Below are positions 45,729-56,385 of a stretch of 64,000 bases of DNA, piece after piece. The notes under the pieces are model-generated. The model searched no databases and was not told where the DNA came from. It saw only the letters and a list, made by a program, of their open reading frames with translations. Numbering within the stretch: position 1 is the stretch's first letter; each line of letters starts with the position of its first letter. Source of the DNA: Arthrinium phaeospermum (taxonomy: Eukaryota; Ascomycota; Sordariomycetes; Amphisphaeriales; Apiosporaceae); the NCBI GenBank assembly GCA_006503535.1, contig QYRS01000018.1:62001-126000 (forward strand). Reading direction: 5' to 3'. Position numbers and translations under genes: made by a program.

Positions 45729-47090
45729 ATGCGCATCTCTCACTTTGCTGCTGCTGTCTTGGCGGCGACGGCCGCTAATGCGCGCGTGCCCCAGCAGGTC
45801 ATGGTCAGGCCCGATGCAACCCTGGCACTGACGGCAGCGCGCCCGACCGAGACCGGGGTCGGCCACTTCAGTGAATGGTCTCGCGAGAACAAGCGGCAAT
45901 TCCTCATCGACTGGCAAAAGGGCAGGTCGTCGGAATGGATTATCGTGCAGGGCAACGAGGGCGGTGATCTGGACTCGATGACGTCGGCCCTCACCTGGGC
46001 CTACCATCTGCAGCACTCCACCCAGAATGACACCCACCCCGTCAAGGCCATCGCCCTGCTGCAGACGCCCACCGACGCCCTCGACCTGCGCCCGGAGAAC
46101 AAGCTGGCCCTCGACAACTCCAAGATGAGCTCGGGGCACTCGGACCTCCTCACTCTGGACGAGCTGCCCGAGGATCCCGACACCCTGGCCGAGGCCATCA
46201 AGGGCATTGTCATCGTCGACCACCCCATCCCGCTGAGGAAGTGGCGCAAGGCCCCCGTCCTGAGCATCTTCGATCACCACAAGGACAGCGGCGCGAACCC
46301 TGGCGCTGAGCCCCGGATCTTTGAGAAGACGGCCAGCTGCACGAGCATCGTGGCCCGGCAGATGCTGGACGAGCTGGAGCAGCTGCCCGAGGAGTACCAC
46401 ATGCCCCACGAGCTGCTGGAGCTCATCCTGTCGGCCATCGCCATTGACGCCGGCGGCCTCGAGAACGCCACCAAGGAGGACCGCAAGGTGGCGGAGCGGG
46501 TGCTGAAGCGCAGCAACTGGCACGAGTCGGACCTGAAGGACAAGATGCAAGAGCTGGCCAAGACGCTCAAGTCGGCCAAGAAGGACCTGGACCACCTGGG
46601 CGTGCGGGACCTGCTGCGGCGCGACTGGAAGGGCGACCTGGTCGACACCCCTTCGCCGCGCACGCCCACCGTCAGCCTGGGCTTCTCGTCGATCCCCTAC
46701 TCGATGGAGCAGCAGATCAACAAGACCGAGTTCGGCGAGCTGTTCGACTGGTTCGCCGTCGAGGCCGCCTGGACCGCCCAGGTCGGCGCCGACATCAGCG
46801 TCGCCCTCAACAAGTACAAGACGCGCGACGACAAGGGCAAGAAGCAAAAGATCCGCGAGATCGTCCTGTGCGTCCGGACCGACGTGCGCATCAACGCCAA
46901 CCAGGCCGACTCGCTCTTCGAGACGGTGGTCAAGGCCATCGAGGCGGACGAGTCCCTGAAGGTCAAGCCCTGGTACCGGGCGGGCGAGCTGGGGACCCGG
47001 CAGATGGTCTGGACGCACACGCAGGCCGAGGCGGGGCGCAAGGTCATCCGGCCCATTGTCGAGGCGGCGGTCCAGGCGTGGGATATGTAG
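45729..47090 (+). CDS. PPX1: DHH/DHHA2 exopolyphosphatase-like protein with signal peptide
   Basis: One exon, 453 aa from the ATG of MRISHF. The DHH phosphoesterase motifs are in order: GNEGGDLDSMTSAL (Asp80, Asp82), VIVDHPIPL (164-169) and SIFDHHKDSG (Asp182, His183, His184). A DHHA2 domain follows (about 310-450), with GFSSIPYSMEQ and the late WYRAGELGTRQMVW. This is the architecture of yeast Ppx1, which removes terminal phosphates from polyphosphate using Mn2+ or Mg2+. Two points are odd. The third motif has DHP where DHN is usual, and the protein begins with a hydrophobic leader (about 1-18, AAAVLAATAANA) that looks like a secretion signal, whereas yeast Ppx1 is cytosolic or mitochondrial. 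Activity and location are therefore inferred. Confidence 0.85.
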   Translation: MRISHFAAAVLAATAANARVPQQVMVRPDATLALTAARPTETGVGHFSEWSRENKRQFLIDWQKGRSSEWIIVQGNEGGDLDSMTSALTWAYHLQHSTQNDTHPVKAIALLQTPTDALDLRPENKLALDNSKMSSGHSDLLTLDELPEDPDTLAEAIKGIVIVDHPIPLRKWRKAPVLSIFDHHKDSGANPGAEPRIFEKTASCTSIVARQMLDELEQLPEEYHMPHELLELILSAIAIDAGGLENATKEDRKVAERVLKRSNWHESDLKDKMQELAKTLKSAKKDLDHLGVRDLLRRDWKGDLVDTPSPRTPTVSLGFSSIPYSMEQQINKTEFGELFDWFAVEAAWTAQVGADISVALNKYKTRDDKGKKQKIREIVLCVRTDVRINANQADSLFETVVKAIEADESLKVKPWYRAGELGTRQMVWTHTQAEAGRKVIRPIVEAAVQAWDM

Positions 47091-47729
47091 TTAGGCTACG
47101 TGAGGGACCATCATTCCTATAGAATATTGTGTTGTACCTATTCGTTCGGTGTCTGTTCGTGGTGATGTGTGACGAATTGAAGACGATGCCGTCTTGCCCC
47201 AACGAGACTAAAGACAATCGCCTCTGCACACTTGTGCACTCAACTTGACCAATATGCCTCTGTACCTAGCACGGGCATTATACGATTGAACCAGAGAGCC
47301 CAGGGCGGTCGAAGGGGGTCAGGGGATCGGAGGAGTCATTGGCAACCCCGCATTCGTATCAGCCCCAGGGCCCCAATTTCCTAGGCAGCACATCCGGTAC
47401 CTGCATAATGAGCTGTTGCACAACCCCCCTCGAGTCTTCGCCTTGATTGACACCACCTGCCACTGTCGCACTGGCAGCAAACCCCCCATCACATAAAATG
47501 CCCTGAAAGATCATTGGCTCGTTGTTCTTGTTCGCTCGCTGCACCTTTCGTCTTGGGCTGTCTTGACGCTAGCCAGTGCTCCCATTGGCCACTAATTTTC
47601 CCCTAGTCCCGAATTCCACACCGCACGAATGTTTACTCTGTTGGAGTGATTCGTCTATATATTACCTACTCGTACGATAGAATGCCATGCTAGATTCCTA
47701 TACCATACCTATCTTCAAGCTGTTTCAAC
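47091..47729. other. Intergenic, no gene seen
   Basis: 639 bases between two plus-strand genes; presumably 3' flank of the exopolyphosphatase-like gene and promoter of the F-box-like gene. Confidence 0.5.
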
Positions 47730-49232
47730 ATGACTTTGGCCACATTTGCCAACCTCAACGCCGACGTGCTCCACCTGATTGTCGACGAGCTCTTCCGGTT
47801 ACACCAATGGACGTCACCGGCCCAGAAGGCGAACGTGTCGCGGCGCTGCCTTGTTGAACTCATGCGCCTTGACAGGAACACGTACAGCGCATTGCGGCGA
47901 CGGCTGTATCGGCACATCCGCGTCTCCAACACCCGGTCCCTCGCGCTGCTGGTGCGGACGCTGCTGGAACGAGGCGACCTGCGAGGGGTGCCGTATTCTT
48001 TCGCCGCGGTGCCGGCGTGGGGTAAGAGGGCAGTCGACGTGGACGAGCCTCTCTGGGCTGAGATGGCACGCTCCGGCAGAAGCGGGGCGGGTGACAGCCA
48101 CATCCGTCGGGTATTGGACGTCATTGCCGACAGCAGTCGGGGGAACAACGGGGTCCAACCTGACATGCCCATCGCGAAGCTATTCATGGCCGCCTTCCAC
48201 CTCATGACCAACCTGCAGTCGGTCTCGGTCACCCAGCCTGTCCTGGTGGGCCTGGACCCCGAGTGGCTGTCCAGTTTGGTGGCCTCGATCCGGCAATTGG
48301 ACCCGGAGTGTCCGCGGCGCGCTCCCCTGCATCAGTTCGAAATCGTCATGAAGAAGGTGCGCCCGCCCGTCTCGCCCGGCACGCTGGCCAGCCTAGACTT
48401 GACGACCGTGGAGAGCTTGGCGGTCGACTTTGGGAAGAGTGACACCTATCTCGCGCTGGCCGAGCTCCCGACCCTCGCCCTGCCCAACCTGACCCGGCTG
48501 AAGCTGACGCTGAACACCTACCGAAGCCGCAACCTCCTGCACCAGATCCCGAGCTTGTATGCCGACGACAGCCCCGTAATCGGACTAAAAGAGCTGTGGC
48601 TTCGGCAGAAGGAGTGGCCCGCCGACCCCGAGCTCGAGCAGACGCTACACAACAGCCGGGCCACGCTCAAGACGCTCCGCCTCGACACCATCGGCCCCTC
48701 GACGGCCTGCCCGCACCTGCTGCTCCCCACCAGCCTGCCCCAGCTGACCCGCCTGGAAGACCTCGACGTCGACGCCGGCATGCTGTGGCCCGCGCTCTAC
48801 GAGTGGCGGTACACGTACCACCCCGACGGCCCCGCCACCTGGGAGGGCCCCGCCGACGCGCCCCTCGAGGCCGTCCTGCCGCGGTCCCTCCGGCGCCTGC
48901 GGGTCGCGTACGGCAGCACCTGGTCCCAGCGCTGGGGCGCGCAGCGGCGGATGAAGCAAATACTCGAAAGCCTAGCGCGGTTTGTCGAGGACCACGCCGG
49001 CCATGGTCTGTACCCCCATCTCCGGGAGCTCGAGTGCTGGACCCGGCAGCGCCCGGAGGACGGTTGGGCGTGCGGCCGCGGCCTCCAGTGGAGGTATCTA
49101 GGGAAGGAGGCTTCGGACCCGGTGGTGGCGGCGTGCGCACGAAACGGGGTGCGGTTCCGCGGTAATTACGACCCCAACGCCCGTTCTCTTCCTATTTTCC
49201 ATCCTCCTATTTCTTTGCTGGCGTTTCGTTGA
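47730..49232 (+). CDS. F-box/LRR-like protein
   Basis: Single-exon frame of 500 aa starting MTLATFANLNADVLHLIVDE. The first 60 residues fit an F-box-like helix set (LNADVLHLIVDELFRL, then SRRCLVELMRLDRN and the basic RRRLYRHIRV), similar to many fungal proteins of this kind. The remainder has irregular leucine-rich segments (LPNLTRLKLTLNTY, IGLKELWLRQ, TLKTLRLDTIG, LTRLEDLDVD) suggesting a solenoid. F-box proteins of this class usually bind Skp1 and select substrates for SCF ubiquitin ligases, but the F-box here is divergent. Substrate unknown. Confidence 0.7.
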   Translation: MTLATFANLNADVLHLIVDELFRLHQWTSPAQKANVSRRCLVELMRLDRNTYSALRRRLYRHIRVSNTRSLALLVRTLLERGDLRGVPYSFAAVPAWGKRAVDVDEPLWAEMARSGRSGAGDSHIRRVLDVIADSSRGNNGVQPDMPIAKLFMAAFHLMTNLQSVSVTQPVLVGLDPEWLSSLVASIRQLDPECPRRAPLHQFEIVMKKVRPPVSPGTLASLDLTTVESLAVDFGKSDTYLALAELPTLALPNLTRLKLTLNTYRSRNLLHQIPSLYADDSPVIGLKELWLRQKEWPADPELEQTLHNSRATLKTLRLDTIGPSTACPHLLLPTSLPQLTRLEDLDVDAGMLWPALYEWRYTYHPDGPATWEGPADAPLEAVLPRSLRRLRVAYGSTWSQRWGAQRRMKQILESLARFVEDHAGHGLYPHLRELECWTRQRPEDGWACGRGLQWRYLGKEASDPVVAACARNGVRFRGNYDPNARSLPIFHPPISLLAFR

Positions 49233-49776
49233 CCAGATGGTGGGGGTGGTTCGTTCGGCTTGGACAGCCTACTAGTGAACCCGAGACCCTAGCCGTCCCG
49301 CCAGCCGCTTCACACGCTGTACCTACATTTATGGCATCACCCAACATGAATCATGAAGAGACCCGGTTAATCCATCCACATTTTGTTGATGTTGGTGCAC
49401 GTCGGTATCTCTAACGGCCAACACCATAATGCAAGGGATGCCAAGCCGATGCATCTGTCCAATCACATACCTATTCAGGCACACCCTGGTACGACCCAAG
49501 GCGGAGGATATAGTAATGCAACACAGAGCCATCAACGTGATAGCCAACCGCGCAGCCGGGAGAGGGCTCGGGCGGATGTTCACCCCTTTCCATGTCTCTG
49601 CCCATTCGTGTGTTTATGCCAAATAAAAGCCATCCCCAATCACGACTGTCAGAATGGGAAAGCCTGCCCACTTACCTTCACTCTAGAAGTTCTGGACTTG
49701 TTCTACTCTGCAAGGCCATTGCCATCTTGATAGTTTCCCCTCGATCGAGTTTTACAAATTTGAAGAAAGTTACACA
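49233..49776. other. Intergenic, no gene seen
   Basis: 544 bases between the F-box-like gene and the reductase gene; nothing recognisable. Confidence 0.5.
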
Positions 49777-51112
49777 ATGGACGAACAACGCCAGACCACC
49801 ACCATCTACCTGGCCGAGAGGCCCGAGTACGGCATCGTCCCGGGCAAGACCTTCGCCAGCAAGACGGAACCTGCGCCCACCGTGGCCGAGCTGAAGGATG
49901 GCGAGGTCCTCGTCGAGACTCTCTACCTCTCCCTGGACCCGTCTATGCGGGGGGTTTTGAATGGGAAGTTTTATATCCTTTAATGTCTGAACTAGCTTCT
50001 TGAACTCAGCTCATTGCCAATGCAGATCGGAAGTCCTACATTGCCCCCGTAGCCATCGGCCAGAAGAGTACAAACCCCCAGCTTTATTTAAGTAACATGT
50101 GCTTCTGCTGCCCTTCGTGCTGACTCTTTGTACCAGTGCTCGGTGGCGCGGTCTCGCGCGTCTTGGGAAGCAAGTCGGCCAAGGCCAAGCCCGGCGACAT
50201 TGTCCACTCCTTCTCGGGCTGGACGGAGGTGGCCATAGTCCCCGAAGCGGCCGTCGACGTCATCCAGCTGCCCTCGGGAGGCAAAGCTACGGATATCTTG
50301 ATGGCCGCCCTCAGTATGTTCTCTAAAGCACTTTGATCCTATTGTCTATTTTCATTCACTGATACGACCGGCATGATAGACGGGCCAGGGCCAACCGCGT
50401 ACATGTAAGCGATACCCATAGTCACACTTCCCTGATTTTCCCTGGGACTTGGATCATGATGGTCTTGTTGACTTGTATGTTGACTGAATCTTGCAGCGGC
50501 TTGAATAGAATTGCCAACGTCAAGCCCGGCGACACCGTCGTCGTCTCGGCCGCCGCCGGCGCCAACGGCACCCTGGTCGGCCAGCTGGCCAAGCTGTACG
50601 GCGCCGCCCGCGTCATTGGCCTCACCGGCACCGACCAGAAGTGCGACTGGCTCCGCCGCGAGGTCGGCTGTTTCGACGCGGCCCTGAACTACAAGTCCCC
50701 GACCTTCCCGCAGGACCTCGAGGCCGCCACGCCCGACGAGGTGGACGTCTACTGGGACAACGTCGGGGGCCGGCTGCTCGACACCATGCTGACCCGCGCC
50801 GCCAAGAACAGCCGGTTCGTCGTCTGCGGTGGCATCAGCGAGTACAATATTCCGCCGGAGCAGCGCTGGGGCGTGAAGAACACCATTGAGCTGGGCAAGA
50901 AGCGGATCCGGATGGAGGGGTTCGTCGTGCTGGACCATGCGCGGGAGATGCCGCAGGTGCGAGCCGAGCTGTTTAAGTTGGTCGAGGAAGGGAAGCTCAA
51001 GGTGTTCAACACGGTCCTCCAGGGGGGAATTCGGGAGGCGGAGAACGCTTTGGTGAAGATGTTTGAGGGCGAGAATCTGGGCAAGCTCTCGCTCGAAGTC
51101 AAGGCCATCTGA
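49777..51112 (+). CDS. NADP-dependent medium-chain (leukotriene B4/prostaglandin reductase-like) oxidoreductase
   Basis: Modelled exons: 49777-49963, 50026-50067, 50137-50313, 50380-50404 and 50497-51112, total 1047 bases, 348 aa, the family length. N-terminal segment LSLDPSMRGVLND, then RKSYIAPVAIGQKMLGGAV, the GPGPTAYIGL strand and the nucleotide-binding loop VVVSAAAGANGTLVGQLAK. Later DVYWDNVGGRLLDTML and the C-terminal GFVVLDHA. No zinc ligands are present, as in the quinone/prostaglandin reductase branch, which reduces C=C bonds of enones and aldehydes with NADPH. Introns 2-4 are ordinary GT-AG. Intron 1 is odd: the only join that restores the family sequence begins GGAAGT (49964), one base away from a perfect GTAAGT. 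Either the intron is GG-AG or the donor is mutated and the gene may be impaired. Confidence 0.82.
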
Positions 51113-51589
51113 TGATGTGTAGGAACCATTCGTCGCATCTGGTCAGGACCCAGCGTGCATAGGATGGCCATGGCACTTCCATAGCAGTTGAAGTTTGAAC
51201 CTAGACAAATGAACGTATCCTACCTTGCGGTTGCTTCTCGACTTAGGCACCTGTCCAAGTCTGCCTGGCCTCCATTGGCGAACTCATCGCACACTGTGTT
51301 AATAACAGCACCAGTCAAAAAACCTCGCTTTCCGGCATTGGTAAGGCCGCTTCGACGAGGCACATAGGTATACGGATAAACTGGGTCCAGGGGCTCGTCT
51401 TTAGTGGTTCACCGGAACCCGCGGCTGTTCGGCCCTCAACCGTGGGTTGAAGAAACCCCCATTTTAGTCGATCGGATGTGCACGTCCAACTCGTAGTACA
51501 ATCAGGTTATCCGCAGATACCGAAAAGGCCATGAGCTTCATCCTCGATCCAGAGGTTCCCGCTGGCTGACAGTATACCGTCGCGCAAGC

Positions 51590-51651
51590 CCAGCAGCCAA
51601 AGATCTATGTCCAGCCATGGCGGACTAGCCGCCAGATCTTTGGGTTGCTGG
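51590..51651. repeat. Imperfect inverted repeat / hairpin
   Basis: Arms 51590-51606 and 51634-51651 are complementary over about 17 bases with one mismatch and one extra base; the left arm begins CCAGCAGCCAAAGATCT. The 27-base centre contains a second small hairpin, GGCGG/CCGCC. It stands alone in intergenic DNA. Confidence 0.75.
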
Positions 51652-52419
51652 ACATGCGTAACCGCAACGGTTTCCTCCAAATACTCCGTCGTGGCTGCGA
51701 CAGCTTGCTATGTGCTGGCTGTAAACCCCACGTATGTGAGAAGAGGGGATGTCGTCGTGCCCTATGCATGGGCCATGTCACTCGTGGATGCCGAAGTATC
51801 CGCCATGGCGGGTAAGAGTGGTGAGCTGGAGGGATCCGCCAGGATATATTCCACAACGAGAGAATGTCATCGCACGATCTCGAAATGATCTGGACTAAAT
51901 TTCTTCTGCCCTGTCTATCAATAGTAGTATGGGGTGACTCCATTTCTCCAGGGTTTAGTGCGATTCTATTCGTGCGATTAGCCAGGTCCAGGAATGCTGA
52001 ATCTTGGTCCCCGCCGTTGAGCAGGGGCAGGGGATTGGTCAGGGGGGCCAGAGCTCAATCGGTTCACTTGCCACTTGCTGCTTGCTCAACCTTCAATGCC
52101 CGGAGAGGCATTTCTCCAGGTACATATTGCTTTTCTATGGATGATTCGTATCTGCTCATGCACGACCGGAGTGCTCTGTTTCTATGCTATCCCGTCCGTT
52201 CCATGCATACACGGGATAGACAATAGGCCGTTGCAACACGTTTTCCCATCACGTGAGGCCAAGACGTCCCATCGGCACATCGAATACGAGATTTACCAGC
52301 ATGGGTCTCCGCTCCCATGCTGTCATGAACCCCACCACAATGGCATCCAAGAAGATAGCTAGCGGTTCGGTATGCCGAGGCGGCCTTTGTCATGTGGTTG
52401 CAAAAAGTCAAAATAGTAG

Positions 52420-52427
52420 TATATAAG
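52420..52427 (+). promoter_or_regulatory. TATA box of the small secreted protein gene
   Basis: TATATAAG lies 142 bases before the ATG at 52569 and is followed by a C/A-rich leader typical of well-expressed fungal genes. Confidence 0.55.
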
Positions 52428-52568
52428 GAGCCCGAAGAGCGCCAACATTGACAGAAAAGCCCCCTTCTACTCACCCCTCGATCCAGCATCTCTATCACCA
52501 CAAGACTTCAGTCCAATCTCCAAACGGTCAATTCAACCAACCCCTCCGACACCACCCCAACCGTCAAC

Positions 52569-53059
52569 ATGAAGTTCTTCGCCACTGCCCTCACTGCCGC
52601 TGCTGCCGTTTCGGCCGCCGCCGTCGAGTACACGCCTTTCCGCGTGTCCAGCTTCTCGGCCGCCTGCACTCCCCACAGCGTCATGTGCCAGTGAGTTCTC
52701 CCAACCTCTGTCTATCTATCGGCTCATATCTAACCCAACACAGCTACTCCTTCGACGTCTACACGCCCGGCACCATGGAGACGGCGCCCGGGGCCCACTG
52801 CTCGGCCGACGTGCTGGGCAACCCCGACGGCACCCTGCCCGAGGTGCGCGACGGCACGTGCGAGAACTCGGGCCGCACCTGGGACATGCTCCGCTTCGGC
52901 TCCGGCATCATCTTCTCCATCTCCTCGGCCGTCAGCCCCCACAGCAACACCACCGGCGCCTACCTGCTCGTCAACTCCAACCTCGTCATGCAGGACGAGG
53001 TCACCTCCATCGTCCAGAAGTACATCGGCACCCCCGACTTCGACACCAAGAGCCTGTAG
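52569..53059 (+). CDS. Small secreted cysteine-containing protein (effector-like)
   Basis: Exons 52569-52690 and 52744-53059 around a 53-base intron (GTGAGT...ACACAG) give 145 aa. Signal peptide about residues 1-18. The mature part has four Cys (33, 40, 60, 80), enough for two disulphides, a SFSAACTPHSVMCHYSF start and a GTMETAPG turn, followed by a DGTLPEVRDGTC segment and one N-glycosylation site in SNTTGAY. The pattern recalls a group of small secreted ascomycete proteins of the Alternaria allergen/elicitor type; I am not sure of the exact family. A clear TATA box and strong codon bias suggest high expression. Role in host, microbe or wall interaction is inference. Confidence 0.8.
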
Positions 53060-53536
53060 AGGGGATGAAGAGGAAGATGCGGAGAGGACGAGGAGAATGG
53101 GGAGTATGTGGAAACGATAATGACACGAAAGCCATGTGAATACCTACTTAGTAATCTAATGTCAAATCATAACACCTAATCTGAGATCTCCTTCTGCTAG
53201 AAATCTATTGTGCTTGTTGGGTAAGGAGAACGATTTAGCAAACACTGCGCGAGACGTTCGCTGCGGCCTCTTACCTTTTGATCCAGCTTCAGCTTCAGCG
53301 GACTTTCAGCCTCATGTCAATTCTGCCAATAGATAAGGTCTGCTTCAAGAGCCTTGTCCTGCGTTCTATTAATAGACCACTTATTGAGTGCAGGCCCAGC
53401 CCAGCGATACTGCGGGGTTGGTCCAGCCACTGGCTGACTGTCACGTACAATCATGCTACCTACACCCGACCTTCTACAACTTGAACATCTGCCTAGGTCT
53501 GCACTGATTTCCCCCCCTCAACGGATACTAAATGCA
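53060..53536. other. Intergenic, no gene seen
   Basis: 477 bases between the small secreted protein gene and the HET gene, AT-richer than either. Confidence 0.5.
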
Positions 53537-55301
53537 ATGCGTCTCATCAATGTCTTTACCGGATACTTGGAAGAATTCATTGGCGACCAGATCCCGGATT
53601 ACGCGATTCTTTCACACACTTGGGGCGCAGAAGAGGTCACCCTCGAAGATTGGAAGGATTTGGACACCTGCCGCGAAAGGCGTGGGTTCAAGAAGATCAT
53701 GAAGGCATGCGAACAGGCCAGGCACGATGGTCTCGATTACCTCTGGTGCGACACAAATTGCATCGACAAGGCGAGCTCGGCCGATCTGTCGGAAGCCATC
53801 AACTCCATGTTCGCTTGGTACAGAGACGCCAGAGTCTGCTACGCGTACCTCGAAGATGTCACGGATGTCACAGACATGCCATCTAGCCGCTGGTTTACCC
53901 GTGGCTGGACATTGCAAGAATTACTCGCTCCACGCCGTGTCGAGTTCTACAACGCTTACTGGACCACGCTGGGTGATATATCGATGGTTGGGCAAGCAAT
54001 GCACGACTTGGCCCCCATCATTGCATCAATCACCTGCATAGGAGAAGAATACCTATATGGGCGCGTACTTTCGAATGCCAGTGTAGCGCAGCGCATGTCT
54101 TGGGTGTCACGAAGGGCTACCACGCGGGTCGAAGACATGTCGTACTGCATGCTCGGCATATTCGATATAAACATGCCTCTACTTTACGGGGAGGGCAGCA
54201 AGGCATTCGAGAGGCTCCAACAGGAGATAATCAAGGTCTCGAACGACCACACCATATTCTGTTGGGAGTGGATTCCAGGCGTTGTGCCTCAGAACTGGGG
54301 AAGCGTACGTATTTGGTGCCCCGATATCTGACGACCGAAAGACGTTGACATTTCTTGGACCATAGCTTCTGGCACCATCACAAGAGGTTTTCCAAGAGTC
54401 TGGAAACATAGAGAACACAGAGGGGACGCCCCGTGATGGACATGAGGTATCAACGTATCACATGACAAACGCCGGGCTTTCCATCAAGCTACCATCTGCG
54501 TATACAAGCTCATATCAACTTGCTGTTTTAAAGGCAGCAGGACCCGAATCTGATGAGCATCTAGCAGTTCCTATCAGAATTTCGCCTGGGTCGAAAGGCT
54601 TTGTACGCTGCGAGTTCCCGCCACTTCCCATACCGATTTCTTCGTACGGCCGGAGCCTACAAAAGTTCCTTGTGAGCCATAAAGTGGTGAATAGGCCCTC
54701 GGTCAATTTTTTATCGCACTGCAACAGGCACTCGGTGCTCTTATGCTACCGTGACCCAATGATGGGACCAGCAATTACACCTGATCCTACGAGGTGCTTG
54801 TGGCATTGCATCTGGGATTCCAATCGAAGTACTCTCGCTCTAGGATGGGACGAAGAACTTCAATGCTCATATGGCGCTATGGCGTGGGATTTTGAACTCG
54901 ATGGGGATGATATGGGTTCATTGGGAAATAAGGCGGTCCTCTTCTTAGCAAGACAAATCGCAGGCACTTTCAAGTCGGAGTTTCTCTGTAGGAAAGTTGA
55001 TCGTCGTTCGGTCCCCTGGGACTTGTGTAAGCAAGAGGAGGAAACGGATATAAATTCGTTAGTTCGAGACTTGGGGGCGAGAGATTGGACCGAGGAGTTC
55101 GATATGATCAAGTCGAATAAGGGTTATGGCTTGGTAAGGAGTGCTGGTAGATTCACACAGTCCTCCGTGACTATTGAGTCGGTCCAACTGTTGATGAGAC
55201 TCGATGCCCAATTTGACTTCGAGAGATTGTCTGGGACAAATGAGGCAGATCCGGCTTGTCAGAAAACAACGGTCCAAGTCGCCGAAGTGAGCGAAATCTA
55301 G
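53537..55301 (+). CDS. HET-domain (heterokaryon incompatibility) protein
   Basis: Exons 53537-54304 and 54366-55301, with a 61-base intron (donor GTACGT, acceptor CCATAG), give 567 aa. The start is the ATG of MRLINVFTGYLEEF, the usual opening of the HET-D/E-like class. HET motifs: DYAILSHTWG (21-30), the WCDTNCIDKASSADLSEAIN block, and RGWTLQELLAPRRVEFYN. The middle (LLYGEGSKAFERLQQEIIK) is also typical. The C-terminal 300 residues lack recognisable NACHT, WD40 or ankyrin repeats. HET domains trigger cell death on allorecognition or pathogen-like cues. This is a stand-alone HET protein, of which Pezizomycotina genomes carry dozens; its partner is unknown. Codon use is less GC-biased than in nearby housekeeping genes, as is common for this fast-evolving family. 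Confidence 0.92.
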
Positions 55302-56385
55302 ATAGCGATGAGAAACTGTGGACGAGCGACTCATTCGGGACTCGTATGCTGGGAGTGGACAAACCCCCTCTAATTATCCAAGTGACTCGACTTCGCTCTG
55401 CTCAACATCGCGACATTGGTTCTGAGGCGGTATTCCGAATCCTCACGCCCGGGTCAGCGAAGTCGCATAATTTCCACTTGGCCAGAGTCCTGAAGAAGTC
55501 ACCGGCGTTGGTCATCCAAGCGCCGCATGAGGCACCATCTCGCCCAAGGGCCAATCGGGCTGCCGAGGCCACAGTTGGCGTCCTCCGTGTCACCACAATC
55601 AATAGGTACTCATCTAATTAGTGCGAAACCAGAAACCGTCCAGCGTGACCAGGAACTTGTTCAAGATTCCTTTGCTGCTAACGACGCATGCCGGCGCACT
55701 GGAGCGACTAGAAGAGGTTCAGGTGGTCGAAGAGGAAGGGCATGCCGGTGAACAGCAGTCCGCCGTAGTAGTGGTAGTGGTGGCGAGAACGGCGCCAACA
55801 GAGGTGTTGACGTTGTGAAATGGCGGGAGTCTCCTGCGAGGGGATATGCTCGTCTATACCGCGAATCAGTATGAATGTGGTAGAGCGCGGATATGAACCT
55901 CATATATCCACATCAAACGCCGACAGTGGAGGAACAGTACAAGCACCAGACGATAGTTCGTCCCGTTAAATTGGATAAATGACTTGGTGAAGTCCTCTGG
56001 TCACGAAATGTCTGCCAATGCATTTACAAGAAGACGCGTGGCGGCCAGTGAGTGTAGATGGCGTGTAGTGGCAGAGCCAGATCTCAGGGCCGCGATTCAC
56101 CAATGAAACCGTTTCATCATTCAACTCCCGTGGTTACACGTCCTCTATGAACCAGCATTGCAGCTTCGCCCGTGTTACAATCGGTAAATGGTGGTCTCGA
56201 TGTTGCATATGTCGGACATGTTTGTACTGATGCACCCATCAAGGATAATCATGTAGTCGCAAGACTCGATGTAGGTAGGTAGATTGTTACAAGTAATGCG
56301 ATAGCGGCGGCAAGTAGTGTGAGGCATTATCATTAATCACGGATCACATGACCCAATCCTAAATCTACTGGAGCGGTTGGGGTCT
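55302..56385. other. Intergenic, 1.1 kb
   Basis: Convergent 3' flanks of the HET gene (+) and the unknown coiled-coil gene (-). A frame at 55256-55621 overlapping the HET stop has no domain and is taken as chance. Confidence 0.5.

Larger units (their letters stand above)
51113..52568. other. Intergenic, 1.5 kb
   Basis: Between the reductase gene and the small secreted protein gene, both on the plus strand. Holds an inverted repeat at 51590-51651 and the TATA box at 52420. No gene seen. Confidence 0.5.

Noticed and set aside
45681..47018. Minus-strand frame of 445 codons opposite the exopolyphosphatase-like gene
   Set aside because: The DHH motifs are on the plus strand; the antisense product has no recognisable feature.
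55256..55621. Frame overlapping the end of the HET gene
   Set aside because: No domain, no splice sites linking it to the HET frame, and the HET frame already has a clean stop.
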